Assembly (NCBI GenBank): GCA_947650365.1
Contig: OX393549.1
Coordinates: forward strand, 31,853,126 to 31,917,125
Origin: Chamaelirium japonicum
Lineage: Eukaryota; Streptophyta; Magnoliopsida; Liliales; Melanthiaceae
Length of the DNA: 64,000 bases
Direction: 5' to 3'
Shown: positions 1-12,079 of the stretch, in pieces
Layout: every line of letters starts with the position of its first letter
Position numbering within the stretch: the stretch's first letter is position 1
The notes under the pieces: model-generated
The model's database searches: none
What the model saw: the letters and a program-made list of their open reading frames with translations, nothing else
Told to the model about the DNA's origin: nothing
Position numbers and translations under genes: made by a program

Positions 1-1680
1 GGCGTCGTCTGTGGGATCGCGATCCTATCGATCAACTTATATCTTTTAAGCTTTCCAACTCCTTCGGTAGCTGCTACCGGTTGCCCGAGCAATCCGTCTG
101 TCTCCATCGTTACACCTGAATGGCGAAGACTTCGATGGACCAACCGGAGGAAAGCAGCATGCACCCAGACGCTCAGTATCCAACGACTCACTCAATGAGT
201 CATTGGTTCGTGCCGATCCAACACCCAGAACAACAACTCGTTGTTAATTCAAAGAGTCGCCCGTTGGTTGATCACATCGCCAAGGCTCAACCTTGACAGT
301 CGTCTCAACTCGTCGACCTAACTCCTCAACGCTTGGGGGAAGCACACATCTCTCCCAGTGCCGATGCTCAAGCGATGTATCAGATCACGGCAGATGACTT
401 CCAATTTCTTACTCTCATGAAGAAGAACGTTGCTCTCATGTTCAAGAGAGACTCACTCCGACAAATCACCGTCAATGCAAGAGTCAACCCTCCGTGGTCA
501 GCTGTCGGCATCAACGACGGAGCAAACATCCACCGCCGGTCGGTCGACCAATCTTCCGCTCCTTCTAGACGATCCGTCGTCGACATCCCTCGACGGTCCC
601 TTGAATTCCTCTCAAGAAGACCCTCAACTATTCCACCTAAGCCAACGGTCTGGGAACGGCTTAATGAATCTGCTCGCCATCCTGAGCCTCTCGGTTCCGA
701 GTCATCCTTCGATCCCTGCATTGCAAGGGATATTCGGAATAATAGACACCACTTCAGAGTTCGACAACACTACAATAGCGATCGAGCCCCAGCCTGACAT
801 CGGACAACGAGATGGACTCTGACGCCCTCTTTTTCTCCTCCAAGATGCTTCTCCGACCAATGAGGCGATCGAAGGAAAGATCATACCTCTGAAGGCTTCT
901 CCGCACCCTGTTTCCTCGAAGAAACGATCATACCTCTGAAGGCTTCTCCGCACCCTGCTTCTCCGACCAATGAGGCTTCTCCGCACCCTGTTTCCTCGAA
1001 GGTGGAAAGCACCCGCTCTCCACAAGTTCAACTACCTGACTAGAGATCCGACGCTGCACGTCCTTGTCTTCAGGCAAGCGTTGACGTCACATGATAGCGA
1101 CAACTAGGTTCTATGCCGTACCTTTGCTGGCAGCCTGGACAATATGTCGCTCGATTGGTATCACCTCCCGACTGGTTCTGTGAGTTGGTTCGAGGATCTG
1201 GCAGACCTCTTTGTTCAACACTATCGACTGAACTTTAAGTCGATCGGAAAAGAAGCTGGACTCCCTTTACCAGCTCAGGGTGGAATCGGATGAAACCCTC
1301 CGAGAGTTCTCTTGGAGGTTCTAAATGAGCATGTTGCGCTCTACGGACACCACCTCGATGATAATGCCATCATACTTACATTCCAGAATGCCCTATGCTT
1401 TGACCTCCATATCTACAATGATCTCATTTGCAATCCTCCTGCCTCCCTCAGAGTGCTATTCGATCAAATTCAAAAGAAGATCGAGGTGGAGGACGATCAA
1501 GTCGCTCATAATAAATGTGACCTCGAGAAGCACCTTTCTGATAAGGAACCAACGAGACCAACAGCTCAAGCTCGCAACGCTCAGGCTGACGAAGTTGGAG
1601 CCTCCAAGAGGCCGAGGCAGGCAGACGATAGACCCATAGAGCCTCAAAAGACCACGAATACTAAAGGAAACTAACCCATC
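1..1680 (+). mobile_element. Ty3/gypsy Tat-like element, 5' internal part with gag relic
   Basis: The first 15 bases read GGCGTCGTCTGTGGG, which resembles the primer-binding and leader sequence that follows the 5' LTR in many plant Tat-lineage gypsy elements, so the window seems to open just inside such an element. From about 1,130 to 1,670 the plus strand encodes gag-like sequence: an LDWYHLP-type motif near 1,155 (compare DWYVDLP in the gypsy gags further on) and then a charged tail around 1,480-1,670. The region is a decayed relic. No protease, RT or integrase follows before the tandem arrays. The 5' LTR would lie outside the window. Family assignment rests on the leader and the gag motif only. 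Confidence 0.6.
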
Positions 1681-1843
1681 CACCGATCAGAGTAGAAGGC
1701 CGCCGGCAACTATCAACAACTCAAAATGTCGCTCATCTGAAATCCATGATGTAACATCTTTTGAGTTATCAATGAAATGACAATTGTTTCAAGTTATATA
1801 AAAAACTATCAGATTCTATCTCAACTTCTACTAAACATCACAA

Positions 1844-2402
1844 TTAGTTCGATTCGCGTTGCGACATGGCCGACTAATCTACAACGGTACAAAGCTACAT
1901 GTCCTGATACGTAGGTTCGACTGAAATGGCACTTCACTTAAGTCCAATTGATACAAAGAGCGCTACGCTGAGTACTCCGAATCATTGGCGTTGCACATAC
2001 TCCCGTTGTCCCATAAGGACACATACACTAGTGCCTCGTCATAGTTAGTTTGGTTCGTGTTGTGACACGGCCGACTAACCTGCAACGGTACAAAGCTACG
2101 TGTCCCAATACATAGGTTCGACTGAAATGACACTTCACCTAAGTCTAACTGATACAAGGGTGCTACGCTGAGTACTTTGAATCATTGACGTCACATATGC
2201 TATCGTTGTTACGTAAGGACACATGCATTAGTGCCTCGTCACAGTTAGTTCAGTTCGTGTTGCGACACGGCCGACTAACCTACAACGGTACAAAGCTACG
2301 TGTCTTGATACGTAGGTTCGACTGAAACGGCGCTTCGCCTAAATCCAACCGATACAAAGGCGCTACGCTGAGTACTCCGAATCATAGGCGTCGCACATGC
2401 TT
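1844..2402. repeat. ~200-bp tandem repeat array, left part
   Basis: Near-identical blocks containing GTTAGTTCGGTTCG-type starts recur at about 1,845, 2,045 and 2,243, a period of roughly 198-200 bp. Each block contains the landmarks 'gcgacacggccgactaac', 'acggtacaaagctac' and 'ctacgctgagtactccgaa'. The array is cut at 2,402 by a solo LTR and resumes at 6,006 in the same phase. Tandem repeats in untranslated regions are a known habit of Tat-lineage gypsy elements, so this is probably internal non-coding sequence of the element that starts at base 1. Confidence 0.85.
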
Positions 2403-2686
2403 TGTAACGACCCTTTTTATTATTATTATTTTTATTTTATTTTACTGGGGCGGGTCTATCAGAGCCGGCGAGGTTCGCGCGCCGGTGCGTCTCGACGTGA
2501 GTCGAGGTCGAGTCAGGTGCGGCGCGAGAAAAAACCAAAAAAAAAAAAAACTAACTAATAAACTAAAACCTAAAACTAAATAATAAACTAAAACCTAAAA
2601 CTAACCCACTACCCGAGCCCAACCCAACCCCCAAACCCACCAGCTCTATCCCGCTCTCTCTCCTCTCCCATCTCTTATCTATCTTT

Positions 2687-2751
<65 letters not shown>

Positions 2752-5700
2752 CCTCCCTATCTCGGATTTCTCTCAACCACTCACCCGAGCTCTCCCCTCT
2801 CTCTCGGATCCTCTCTCTCTCTTCCTCTCAGATCTTACCCCCCTCTCTCACCCAACCCTCTCTCTCTCTCTTGAACCCAAATCGAACCCGATCCGACCCG
2901 ATTTCCCCCCCCAAACTCGACGCTGTCCTACCCATCCCCTGCGACCTGCTCTTCCCTCATCGTCCCACCCCCTTGCACTGTCGCTCTCCCCTGTCCTCCA
3001 CTGTACTTCCCTCACCTCTCCCTCTCTTTCCCTGCGACCCCATTCCCCTTTGTACCGGCGCCCCTTTTCCCCATTTTAAAACCCAGATCCAGCCCGACCC
3101 CCTCAACACTTCTCCGATCGCCCTCTCTCTCTCTCTCTCTCTTTCCCTCTTTCAATCTCTCTCTCCCTCGTGGTGTGTGTGTGGGTGCGGCAGCCGGAGC
3201 GCAGCCGACCGGAGGAGAGCCGCGCCGATACCGGAGAAGGAGCCATCGGTCGGAAAAGGAGCTGTAACCTGAGCTGCCGCCGACTTTTTTCCTCGACTAA
3301 ACGGTCAGCCTTCCCTCCTCCTTGCGCTCTCTTTTTTTGTTTTGCGAAACAGACCGGCCCCCTCCCCTATTCCCTTTTTCTTCTTCTTTTTGTATGAATT
3401 TGGCCGACCCCAACCCCGGTGGGCTTCGCCCTGTTGCAACCATGGTTGCCGACGGTTTGGCTACCGGTGGTCAGGCACCCGGTGGCCGGCAGCTGTATAG
3501 TCGGTAAGACCCAATCTGACCAACTCAACCCCCTGTATTTTTCTTCTTTGAAGCGGCAATGGATGCCGACCATGTTGCTGGTGGCTATGCAACCGACAAG
3601 GGCCCACCTAGCGTCGGTTTTCCCTTTTTCCTTGTACCGTGCTGAGATGGCGGTCGGTAGCCTGACCACCGACGGCTAGGCGACAGGTAGCACCCGACCG
3701 CCCTCGGCTTGACACCAGCTCGCACCCCACCACCAACTTGCCGAGCCTCTTTTTTTTTCCTTGTAGTAGCCATCGTCGGTCTTTGATCAACGACGGAGCC
3801 TGATCAATGTCAGTTATCCTCCTTTATTTTCCCATTTATGTCGCGACTGTCATTGCCCGGCAGCCAGTTGATGTTTAGGTTGTTGATCATTGAAAACCGT
3901 GGAACCTTGGATCATGTTTAGGTTAGGATTCCTGCGACATTTGGTAGCCAATGGCGCATCTTCTATTGTCACCTTTTTCAGCTATCGTCCACAGAATGTC
4001 GTGCTACACACGACGACGCATCACTCAACGATCATTCGCCAAACCTAGAATCCGACCAGGTAAGGCAAAATAGTTATCGCCAACCCAAGCACATGCTTAG
4101 TAAGGCTTGTCAGATTGTCACCATGCCAAACCGACCAAATCCGCACCAAGTCCGAGATCGTCTCGGGTGGATGACGAATCAACCTCGACCATGATCTGAA
4201 CCCTATAGCAATTGCCTTTGTTCTAAATAATAGTCTAGTAATATGTGTGTGTGCACACTTGTCAGACTTTGTACGCGTTAATCGAGCGAAGGTGGATTAG
4301 GAGCAATCGACGGGAGTTCGAGCACACTTTCCAGGTGACACTGCATGCTGTTTAGCTAATTAATTGTGCTATTATAGAAATTAAGGGTAGGTGTCCATAA
4401 CGCTGCATGCGGGTCTCGCCGAACATCGTCGCATGTGGTCGAGTGGACCCACCGCCTTGCATGCGGAGTCGTAAGTCCGGCGACGCATGCTTAATAATAT
4501 AATTTAATAATAAAATTTCTGATTGCTTGGGCATCGTAAGTAGGAATTCCCCTTAATATTAAAAATTAATAATTAAATAATAATTATCGGGCTCACTCTC
4601 CTGGATGGAGTGTGGAGACCCAGGCACACGGGAATACGGGCGAGAGTAAATTCTATTGTTATTGTGGTGCATGAGTTGTGAGCGGGGTGCGAATCCCGGG
4701 GTAAAACATCGAAATTGCTTTATTATTATACTGGTGTGATATTCTAACCTGTGGAAAGATTCTGACCCCGTGCGCGCAAGGGCCGTGAACCAGCCTACGC
4801 GCACAGCCAAAGATTAGTAGGTCAGGGGGTCACGGGCATGAATTGTAGTAAAGCCAATAGGTGGTGCCCTCGAAGAGGGATTGGCCTAGCAATCTTGTCT
4901 CGGGATAGTTGAAGCCCCCAAGGAAAGCAAGTTGGGCGGTAGAGCTCCACCGTGAAAGACGGGAAACCCCTTATGATCATATGAGTGACTTTGACTTTGC
5001 GCATGGTGTCGGAGTATGCGCGGTGAGAGAGTTGGCCCTCTACATCGAAAGAAAAGGCCCTATAGTAATGCCCGACCGGGAGCAGGATGAACAAAATATC
5101 TGGAGTTCACATTGAGTGTGTTTAATTTTATTAATTGTAAAATGGTACTCTCGATAACTTAGTAATAGTAGGAATTGTATACAAATGTAGAAACTGCATG
5201 GACACTTACGACGTGATTAAAAACGTAGTTGGACAATTAGAATAATCAGTAAACTGTTTATAAAATACGGGCGTCATTAATTACCTAGGCAGTTAGCTTG
5301 TCACTAGCCATTTATTTGGCTAATCTCCCAATTAATTTTGAGGGCTACACATTCCCACGAGTAGACTCTTCTGCAGGTTCGGAGACTCAGGGGTAGCTGC
5401 AGCACGAGGCCAGCTGCGAAGTTAGGACGGTGGTAGAGTTTCGATTTCAGTCTGTCGTGTAGTAGTACTGTTTCTTTTTGGCATTGTAATCGAACTAAGT
5501 TTGGCTTAGTGTATGTTATTAATGGCAATGATACAACTGTGTTCTTTTTGGATAGGCTTCCCCTCAAGGCCCCAAGCCTAGGGTAGCTCACTATAAAAAA
5601 TATAAGATATAAAATGATCTAATTGACTAGTCCCATAGATAGGACCTTTAAACCAGTGCCCATGTGCTAGAGAGCGGGCGAGGCTACTCGGCTCGCCGTC

Positions 5701-6005
5701 AGAGGCTTGAGCCTCGTGCTCCCTTAAGAGGGACTTCTGTCGGCATGTGGGGCACCAGTAGGTCGCGCATGCTGAGAGGATAGCCCGTTTCAGGGTTGAG
5801 TATGATCATCTCTCTGTCGATAAAATTGTATCTCTATACTTTCGTTGAAAATAAAAATATTTTCGTAAGTGTTAAAATATTCCTTGAGAGAGTGGAAGCC
5901 CTGTGAGAAACCCTAATTGGAGTAGACAGTTGACCAAATCCTAAATCCCTTGGTTTTTCTCAATTCATACCTCAGAGATCGGTACCAGATTTCTAGGGCG
6001 TGACA
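2403..6005 (+). mobile_element. Solo LTR (3.6 kb) inserted in the ~200-bp array
   Basis: The insert runs from TGTAACGACCC to GGGCGTGACA, so it has the TG...CA ends of an LTR. It interrupts the ~200-bp array, and flanks of tgctt (2,398-2,402) and tgctc (6,006-6,010) look like a 5-bp target duplication with one later change. I see no internal copy of its ends and no gag or pol, so a solo LTR left by LTR-LTR recombination is the simplest reading. Positions 4,250-6,005 match the reverse complement of 45,860-47,800, which identifies a second member of the family. The 5' half (pyrimidine-rich, 2,640-3,400) does not match that second copy. Confidence 0.72.
2690..2745. repeat. (CT)n microsatellite
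   Basis: An uninterrupted CT dinucleotide run, followed to about 2,870 and again at 3,122-3,165 by imperfect CT-rich tracts, all inside the solo LTR. Confidence 0.97.
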
Positions 6006-6394
6006 TGCTCCCTTGTCACGTAAGGACACATGCACTAGTGTTTCGTCGCAGTTAGTTCGGTTCGCGTTGTGACACAGTCGACTAACCTGCAGTGGTACAA
6101 AGCTATATGTCCCGATACGTACGTTCGACTGAAACGGTGCTTCGCCTAAGTCCAACCGATACAAGGGCGCTACACTGAATACTCCGAATCATTGGTGTCG
6201 CACATGCTTCCGTTGTCACGTAAGGGCACATGCACTAGTGCCTCGCCACAGTTAGTCTGATTCGTGTTGCAATGCGGCCGACTAACCTGCAACGGTACAA
6301 AGCTACGTGAGCCTGACATAGGTTCGACTGAAATGACGCTTCACCTAAGTCAAACCGATACAAAGGCACCACGCTAAGTACTCCGAATTCTTAC
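6006..6394. repeat. ~200-bp tandem repeat array, right part
   Basis: The same landmarks as in 1,844-2,402 ('cgactaacctgca', 'gtacaaagctac', 'tccgaatcattggtgtcgc') recur here in two more units, starting at about 6,050 and 6,250. The array then gives way without a gap to the ~98-bp array. Confidence 0.85.
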
Positions 6395-8745
6395 CCCGAT
6401 CGACCAGTAAATCCAAGGTCCCGCCCTTGGCATTCAAAAGCAAACCCTGATGCAGGCTCCACCTCTTCTGCACCTACCAAAGCCCGAGATGGCAGTACCG
6501 TCTAGGCCCAAGGAGACAACCTTGGCTTTCAAAGACAAAGCCCGAGACGGTGACATCATCTTGACCCAAGGTGATAGCCTTGGCATTCAAAAGCAAAGTT
6601 CGAGGCAGGCTTCGCTGCCTAGGCACCTAACAAAGCCTGAGACATCGGCACCGTCTCGGCCCGAGGCAACCACAGCCTCGGCAACTAACGAAACCCGAGA
6701 TATCGACGTCGTCTCGGCCCGAGGCGACCTCCACCTCGGTATTCGAAGATAAAGTTCGAAGCAGGCTTCGCCGCCTCGGCACCTGACGAAGTCCAAGACG
6801 TATGCATTGTCTCGGCCCGATGCGACCTTTGCCTTGGAATTCGAAGCAAAGACCAAGGTAGGCTTCGCCGTCTCGGCACCAGGCATAGCCCGAGATAGCG
6901 ACATCGTCTCGGCCCAAGGTGATAGCCTTGGCATTCAAAGACAAAGCCCGAGGCAAGCTTCACTGCCTCGGCACCTGACAAAGCCCGAGACGTCGGCACC
7001 GTCTCGGCCCAAGGCGTCCTTTGCTTCGGCATTCGACGAAACTCATGGCGGCATCCACCTTGGCTGTTGACGAAGCTCAAGGCGGCCTTTGCCTCAGTAT
7101 ACGAAGAATCATAAAGCCCTGCCCTCGGCATTTCGATGACAAAACCCGAGATGGCCTATGCCTCGGCAATTAACAAGCCCAAGGCCCTGCCCTTGACACT
7201 CGATGATAAAGCTTGAGAAAGGCTTCACCGCCTCAGCACCTGACGAAGTCCAAGACGTCAATGTTGTCTCAGCCCAAGGTCGCCTTTGCCTCGGCATTCA
7301 ACGAAACTCATGGTGGCGTCCGCCTCGGCATTCGACGAAGCTCGAGGTAGCCTTTGCCTCGGTATTCGTCGAATCCCAAGGCCCTACCCTTGGCATTTGG
7401 ACGACGAAACCCGAGGTGGCATTCACCTCAGCATTTGATGAAGCCAAAGGCCCTGCCCTCGACATGCGACGATGAAGCTCAAATCCCCTCCTTGGCATTC
7501 GAAGACAAAGTCCGAGGCAGGCTTCGCCACCTCAGCACCTGACGAAGCCTGAGACGTCGATGCTGTCTTGGCCCGAGGCAACCTTCGCCTCGATATTCGA
7601 AGGCAAAGTTCGAGGCAGGCTTCGGCACCTGACGAACCCCGAGACGTCAGCACTGTCTTGACCAGAGGCGACCTTCGCCTCGGTATTCGAAGACAAAGTC
7701 CGAGGCAAGTTTCGCTACCTCAATACTTGACAAAGCTTGAGACGTCAATACCGTCTCGGACGGAGGCGACCTTCGCCTCGGCATTCAAAGACAAAGTCCG
7801 CGACAGGTTTCGCTGCCTTGGTACCTGACAAAGCCCGAGGCATCGACACCATCTCAGCCCGAGGAAACCTTTGCCTCGGCATTCGAAGACAAAGTCCGAG
7901 GTAGGCTTTATCGTCTCGGCACCTGACAAAACCTGAGACATCGGCACCGTCTCGGCTCGAGGTAACCTTCGCCTCAGTATTCGAAGACAAAGTTCGAGGC
8001 AGGCTTCGCCACCTGACAAAGCCCGAGACTTCAGCATCGTCTCGGCCCGAGGCAACCTTCTCCTCGACATTTGAAGACAAAGTTCGAGGCTGGTTTTGCT
8101 GCCTCGGCACCTGACGAAGTCCGAGACGTCGGCACCATCTCGGCCCGAGGCGACCTTCGCCTCAACATTCAAAGACAAAGTTTGAGGCAGGCTTCACCGC
8201 CTCGGCACCAGACAAAGCTCGAGACGTCAGGACTGTCTCGGCCCGAGGCGACCTTTGCCTCCTCGGCACCTTTCAAAGCCCAAGACGTCAACGTCGTCTC
8301 AGCCCGAGTAGACAGCCTCGACATTCGAAGACAAAGTCCGATCGAGGCAGTCTTCGCCGCCTCAACAACTTCCCTGAGATGTCAACACCATCTCGGCCCG
8401 AGGAGACAGCCTTGGTATTCAAAGACAAAGTTCGAGACAGGCTTCGCCTTCTCGGCACCTTCCAAAACCTGAGACTTCGACATTGTGTCGGCCCAAGGAT
8501 ACAACCTTGGGGTTCGAAGACAAAATCCGAGGTAGGCTTTGCCGCCTCGGCACCTTTCGAAAACCAAGACGTCGACACCTTCTCGACCCAACGAGATAGT
8601 CTGGGCGTTCGAAGACAAAGTCCAAGATAGGCTTTGCCACCTCGGCAGCTTCCAAAGTCCGAAACTGCCGTCTTGGCATTCGATCGAAAGTCGAAGCTTG
8701 CAACCTTGGCACGTGGCAGCAAAGTCTGAGACCTGATTCTCGGTA
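6395..8745. repeat. ~98-bp tandem array of inverted-repeat-rich units
   Basis: About twenty diverged units. The marker 'cacctgacaaagcccgagac' and its variants recur at about 6,976, 7,537, 7,627, 7,725, 7,823, 7,919, 8,008, 8,108 and 8,206, so the spacing is 89-100 bp in the regular part and looser before 7,500. Each unit contains three adjacent short inverted repeats of the forms CCGAGGC...GCCTCGG, CGAGACG...CGTCTCGG and CCGAGGCGA...TCGCCTCGG. Many overlapping open frames arise on both strands, but only because the repeat length and composition avoid stops; I do not call genes here. It is probably spacer sequence of the Tat-like element. Confidence 0.88.
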
Positions 8746-8862
8746 TTCGACCGAAGTCTTTGCTCATGACATCAACGTTGTTTAGTAGCATGTCAATCAA
8801 ATTTGATTCAAAACATCCAGACATCTAATTGCTTTCTGAAGGTATTTTGTGCAAGATGTTGC

Positions 8863-9274
8863 TGTTAGAATTGGTGAGGTCTACAGCTCGTAAAACCTAT
8901 AGTTTAGCTATGTATGGTTGATAGTATAAGATTGCATCTAGGTACGTACCTTAGTACGTGTTCTGATTACAGAACAGAGAGCCATGGCTACATGGTAATC
9001 CTCTTGAGTGGGAGACTCAAGGGACTGGTCCCATGTAACCAAAATACGTTCGCAGCTCTGATTAGGGTTGGTCGCCCTATCAGGTTAAGCTGTTGGGATG
9101 ACAGAGCGTGGGTGTCTCCACCAAGGTCATTACCAGGCACAGTGTCTGTGGCCGAACGGAACCAACACGGTGCACAGATCGATGAGCAGACATCGGTGCA
9201 CTAAACCGTGTTTCTGCTTAAGGGTAAAACGGTCCTAAACCCTGAGGAACCATGTCTGGTGGACTAACCAGTTG
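8863..9274 (+). repeat. Copia LTR, first part
   Basis: This stretch matches the reverse complement of about 44,640-45,080 over its whole length, for example 'gactggtcccatgtaacc' and 'ctacatggtaatcc'. The match continues up to the gypsy insertion near 9,274. Confidence 0.7.
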
Positions 9275-11131
9275 TGTGGTTGTGAGCGCGGAAAAAGATT
9301 CGGGTCGTCTTTATTGCGGATCACACGAGATTACAAATTTTCTTTGATCAGGAGATTGTGGGAGAGATCCTCTGGGGGGTCCCTTTGATCCGCGTCTCCA
9401 CGTGGTATTCGTGCGAGAGCTTTGAAGGGGTTGCCCAGGACAGGGGTCTTTACAGGGTGAGGATTTTTGAGAGGCTAAGGAGTTTCCGCCGTTGATTTTG
9501 TCCCGTCCGTGCTTCGCGCTTTCTCGGCTAGGGAGGCTTTGGGCTTCGTTCCTCGGTCTTCGTGTCTTCCTCGATCCTTGCTCGACCTCGGCGTCCTTGA
9601 TCGTCGGTTCGCGGCGTCGATCGTGTTTTTGGCGTCAGCTTTGGCTTTAGCTTTCGGCTTTGGCGTAGCTTTGGCGTTTGCTTTGCTTTGGCGCTTGCGC
9701 TTGAACGTAGGCGGGTAGAGACTTGCGATGCTTTAGTTCTTCCGGACTTCGCGTCGTATCGGCTAGAACGTGTGGTGCTTTGCTCGTGACCGTCGTAGTT
9801 GCTTGGCTTTGGCACGTGCGTTGCTTTAGCGCAGGCTTTACCGGTGCGTCTGCTTTGGTTTCTTGCGTTGGCTTTGGCTTTGGCTTTGGCTTTGACTCGA
9901 TCTTCTTTTCGAACGGTGAAGGCTACTTCTGCGAGGCTTCTTGATTCTTCCGGCTTCCTCGACGGTTGTGGCGTCGGCTTGGCTTCTCGGTGGGGGTAGC
10001 ACCGATCCTTGTGCGACGGTTATAGCGTCGGCTTTTGTTGATGAAGACGGCGGGTGTAGCACCGATCCCCGTGCGACGGTTGTAGCGCCGACTTTTGTTG
10101 ATGAAGACGGCGGGGGTAGCACCGATCTCCGCACGACGGTTGTTGCGTCGGCTTTTGTTGACGAAGACGACAGGGGTAGCACCGGCTTCAGGCCTTCTTC
10201 TCCAAGCTTTCTTCTTCGTGCGAGGAGTCGACGCCTTTGTTGAAGACGACGAGTGTTGTCGGCTTCGATCTTCTTCTCCGGCCTTTGCTTATGGCGTCTT
10301 CGGAGCTGATGAAGATCGTTGGAGCGATCGGGTGATGACGGCTCCGGGTCTTCTTCTCCACGCTTTTTTCTTCGTGCGAGGAGTCGAAGCTCTGATCTCC
10401 GAGTGCAAGGTCTTCACGTTGATGAGGACTTGAAGGGCCAAGGACTCCCGTAGGATATGCTTGCCGTGCCTCATGAAGCCTTCGGTCTTCAAGCGTTGGA
10501 GCTTCTTCGTAGCGCTCTTTCGTCTTCAGCTTTTCCGACCTGGCGACGGTTGTGACGTCGGCTTCTTCTCCGGGCGTGTTTGGCTTGATCGGAGTTGAAG
10601 GCTTCTTTTGGAGATGGCGGGTGTAACACCGATCTCTATGCGACGGTTGTAGCGTCGGATTTTGTTGATGAAGATGGCGGGGGTAGCACCGATCTCCGCA
10701 CGATGGTTGTAGCGTCGGCTTTTGTTGACGAAGACGGCAGGGGTAGCACCGGCTTCAGGCCTTCTTCTCCAAGCTTTCTTCTTCGTGCGAGGAGTCGATG
10801 CCTTTGTTGAAGACGACGGGTGTTGTCGGCTTCGATCTTCTTCTCCGGCCTTTGCTTATGGCTTCTTCGGAGTTGATGAAGATCGTTGGAGAAGTCGGGA
10901 TGACGACGACTCCGGGTCTTCTTCTCCAAACTTTCTTCTTCGTGCGAGGAGTCAAAGCTTTGATCTTCGAGTGCAAGGTCTTCACGTTGATGAGGACTTG
11001 AAGGGCCAAGGATTCCCGTAGGACGTGCTTGCCGTGCCTCGTGAAGCCTTTGGTCTTCGAGAGCGAGGCTCTTTCTTCGTAGAGCCTTCGCGTCTCTTGT
11101 TTTCGACCCTTTGTGCCTTCCCCCACCCCTT

Positions 11132-11140
11132 CTATTTATA
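11132..11140 (-). promoter_or_regulatory. TATA box in gypsy-derivative LTR
   Basis: The minus strand reads TATAAATAGAAGGGG, in the same setting as the TATA boxes in both LTRs of the 16.6-kb element (26,487 and 40,926). It would start the minus-strand (gag) transcript. Confidence 0.6.
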
Positions 11141-11639
11141 GGCAAAGGGGGGTGGTTGGGGGAGATATGGATGAAATCTTTTTTGTTTCCTCCAATATCT
11201 CCCCCAATAACCATCAAGATATTGTTTCCTTATTTGGGGAAACAAACCCGATCCCCTCCTTTTTAGTTGGGGTGGTTACGGGCTAGATGTGACTCGATCT
11301 TCAAAGATCGAGTTGTTATTTTTGTTGCACTTTTGGATCGGATGGCGACACAACGTCATCTTGTCCGTTGGATCGAGGGATCATCGCGGATCTACGGCTA
11401 CGTAGACGTCCACGCCACCTCCCCCCGCATCGAGGCGGTTTTGATTTCTTTTTCCTTTCTTTTCTTTTTCTTTTCTTTTTCTTTTTCCTTTTTGTTTTCT
11501 TTTTCTTTATGGCCGGCCCCACCTCCCCATGGGGAGGGGGGCACGGTTTTCTAGAGGGGGGGCCGGTGGGCCCCCCTTTTTGTGCTCGAGCTGCGGGTCG
11601 GGTGGACCCGTTTGCTTTGAGTTGGGCCGCGATGCGCGA

Positions 11640-11960
11640 ATTGGGTTTGCACGCGGGCCGAGTTCGCATGCGGGCCGTTGTGTGCGGGCCAGATTTCACA
11701 TGCGGGCCGTTGTGTACGGGCCAGATTTCCGCATGTGGGCCGTTGTGTATGGGCCAGGTTTCGTATGCGGGCCGTTGTGCGCGGGCCCAGTTTCGTATGC
11801 GGGCCGTTGTGTGCGGGCCAGGTTTCGCATGCGGGCCGTTGTGTATGGGCCAGGTTTCGCATGTGGGCCGTTGTGTATGGGCCAGGTTTCGCATGCGGGC
11901 CGTTGTGCACGGGCCCAGTTTCACATGCGGGCCGTTGTGTGTGGGCCTAATTTTCGCATG
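11640..11960. repeat. ~30-bp minisatellite in LTR
   Basis: About ten units built on 'gcgggccgttgtgtgcgggcc' variants with 'caggtttcgcatgc' joins. Long open frames on both strands here only reflect the repeat. Confidence 0.9.
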
Positions 11961-12079
11961 CGGGTCGGGTCCAATCTGTGGGCTAATTTCGGTGCCCACA
12001 AATGCCCCCTCAAGGTTGAGTGCGCCCGCGGGAAACGCGTAGCATTTGGCCTTGACTTGTGTGTTCGCTCAGAATTTAG

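Larger units (their letters stand above)
9275..12000 (-). repeat. LTR of the pol-less gypsy derivative
   Basis: The LTR begins near TGTGGTTGTGAGCGCGG and ends ...GGTGCCCACA. The first 200 bp match the LTR of the 16.6-kb element ('cgggtcgtctttattgcg', 'cgcgtctccacgtgg', 'ggacaggggtctttacag'). It holds internal duplications: ~63-bp units at 9,985-10,180, and a ~410-bp block at 10,080-10,490 repeated at 10,640-11,055. A ~30-bp minisatellite lies at 11,640-11,960. The minus strand has a TATA box at 11,132-11,140. Confidence 0.75.

Noticed and set aside
2871-3272. Pro/Ser-rich frame (133 codons) as an exon
   Set aside because: It lies in the pyrimidine-rich part of a solo LTR and has no similarity I can recognise.
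6395-8745. Many overlapping frames and regular repeats, at first sight a repetitive protein gene or a CRISPR-like array
   Set aside because: Frames are open on both strands with the same repeat period and no start context. Units are ~98 bp, diverged and without unique spacers, in a plant genome.
11316-11999. 227- and 224-codon frames on both strands
   Set aside because: They translate the 30-bp minisatellite in two directions.
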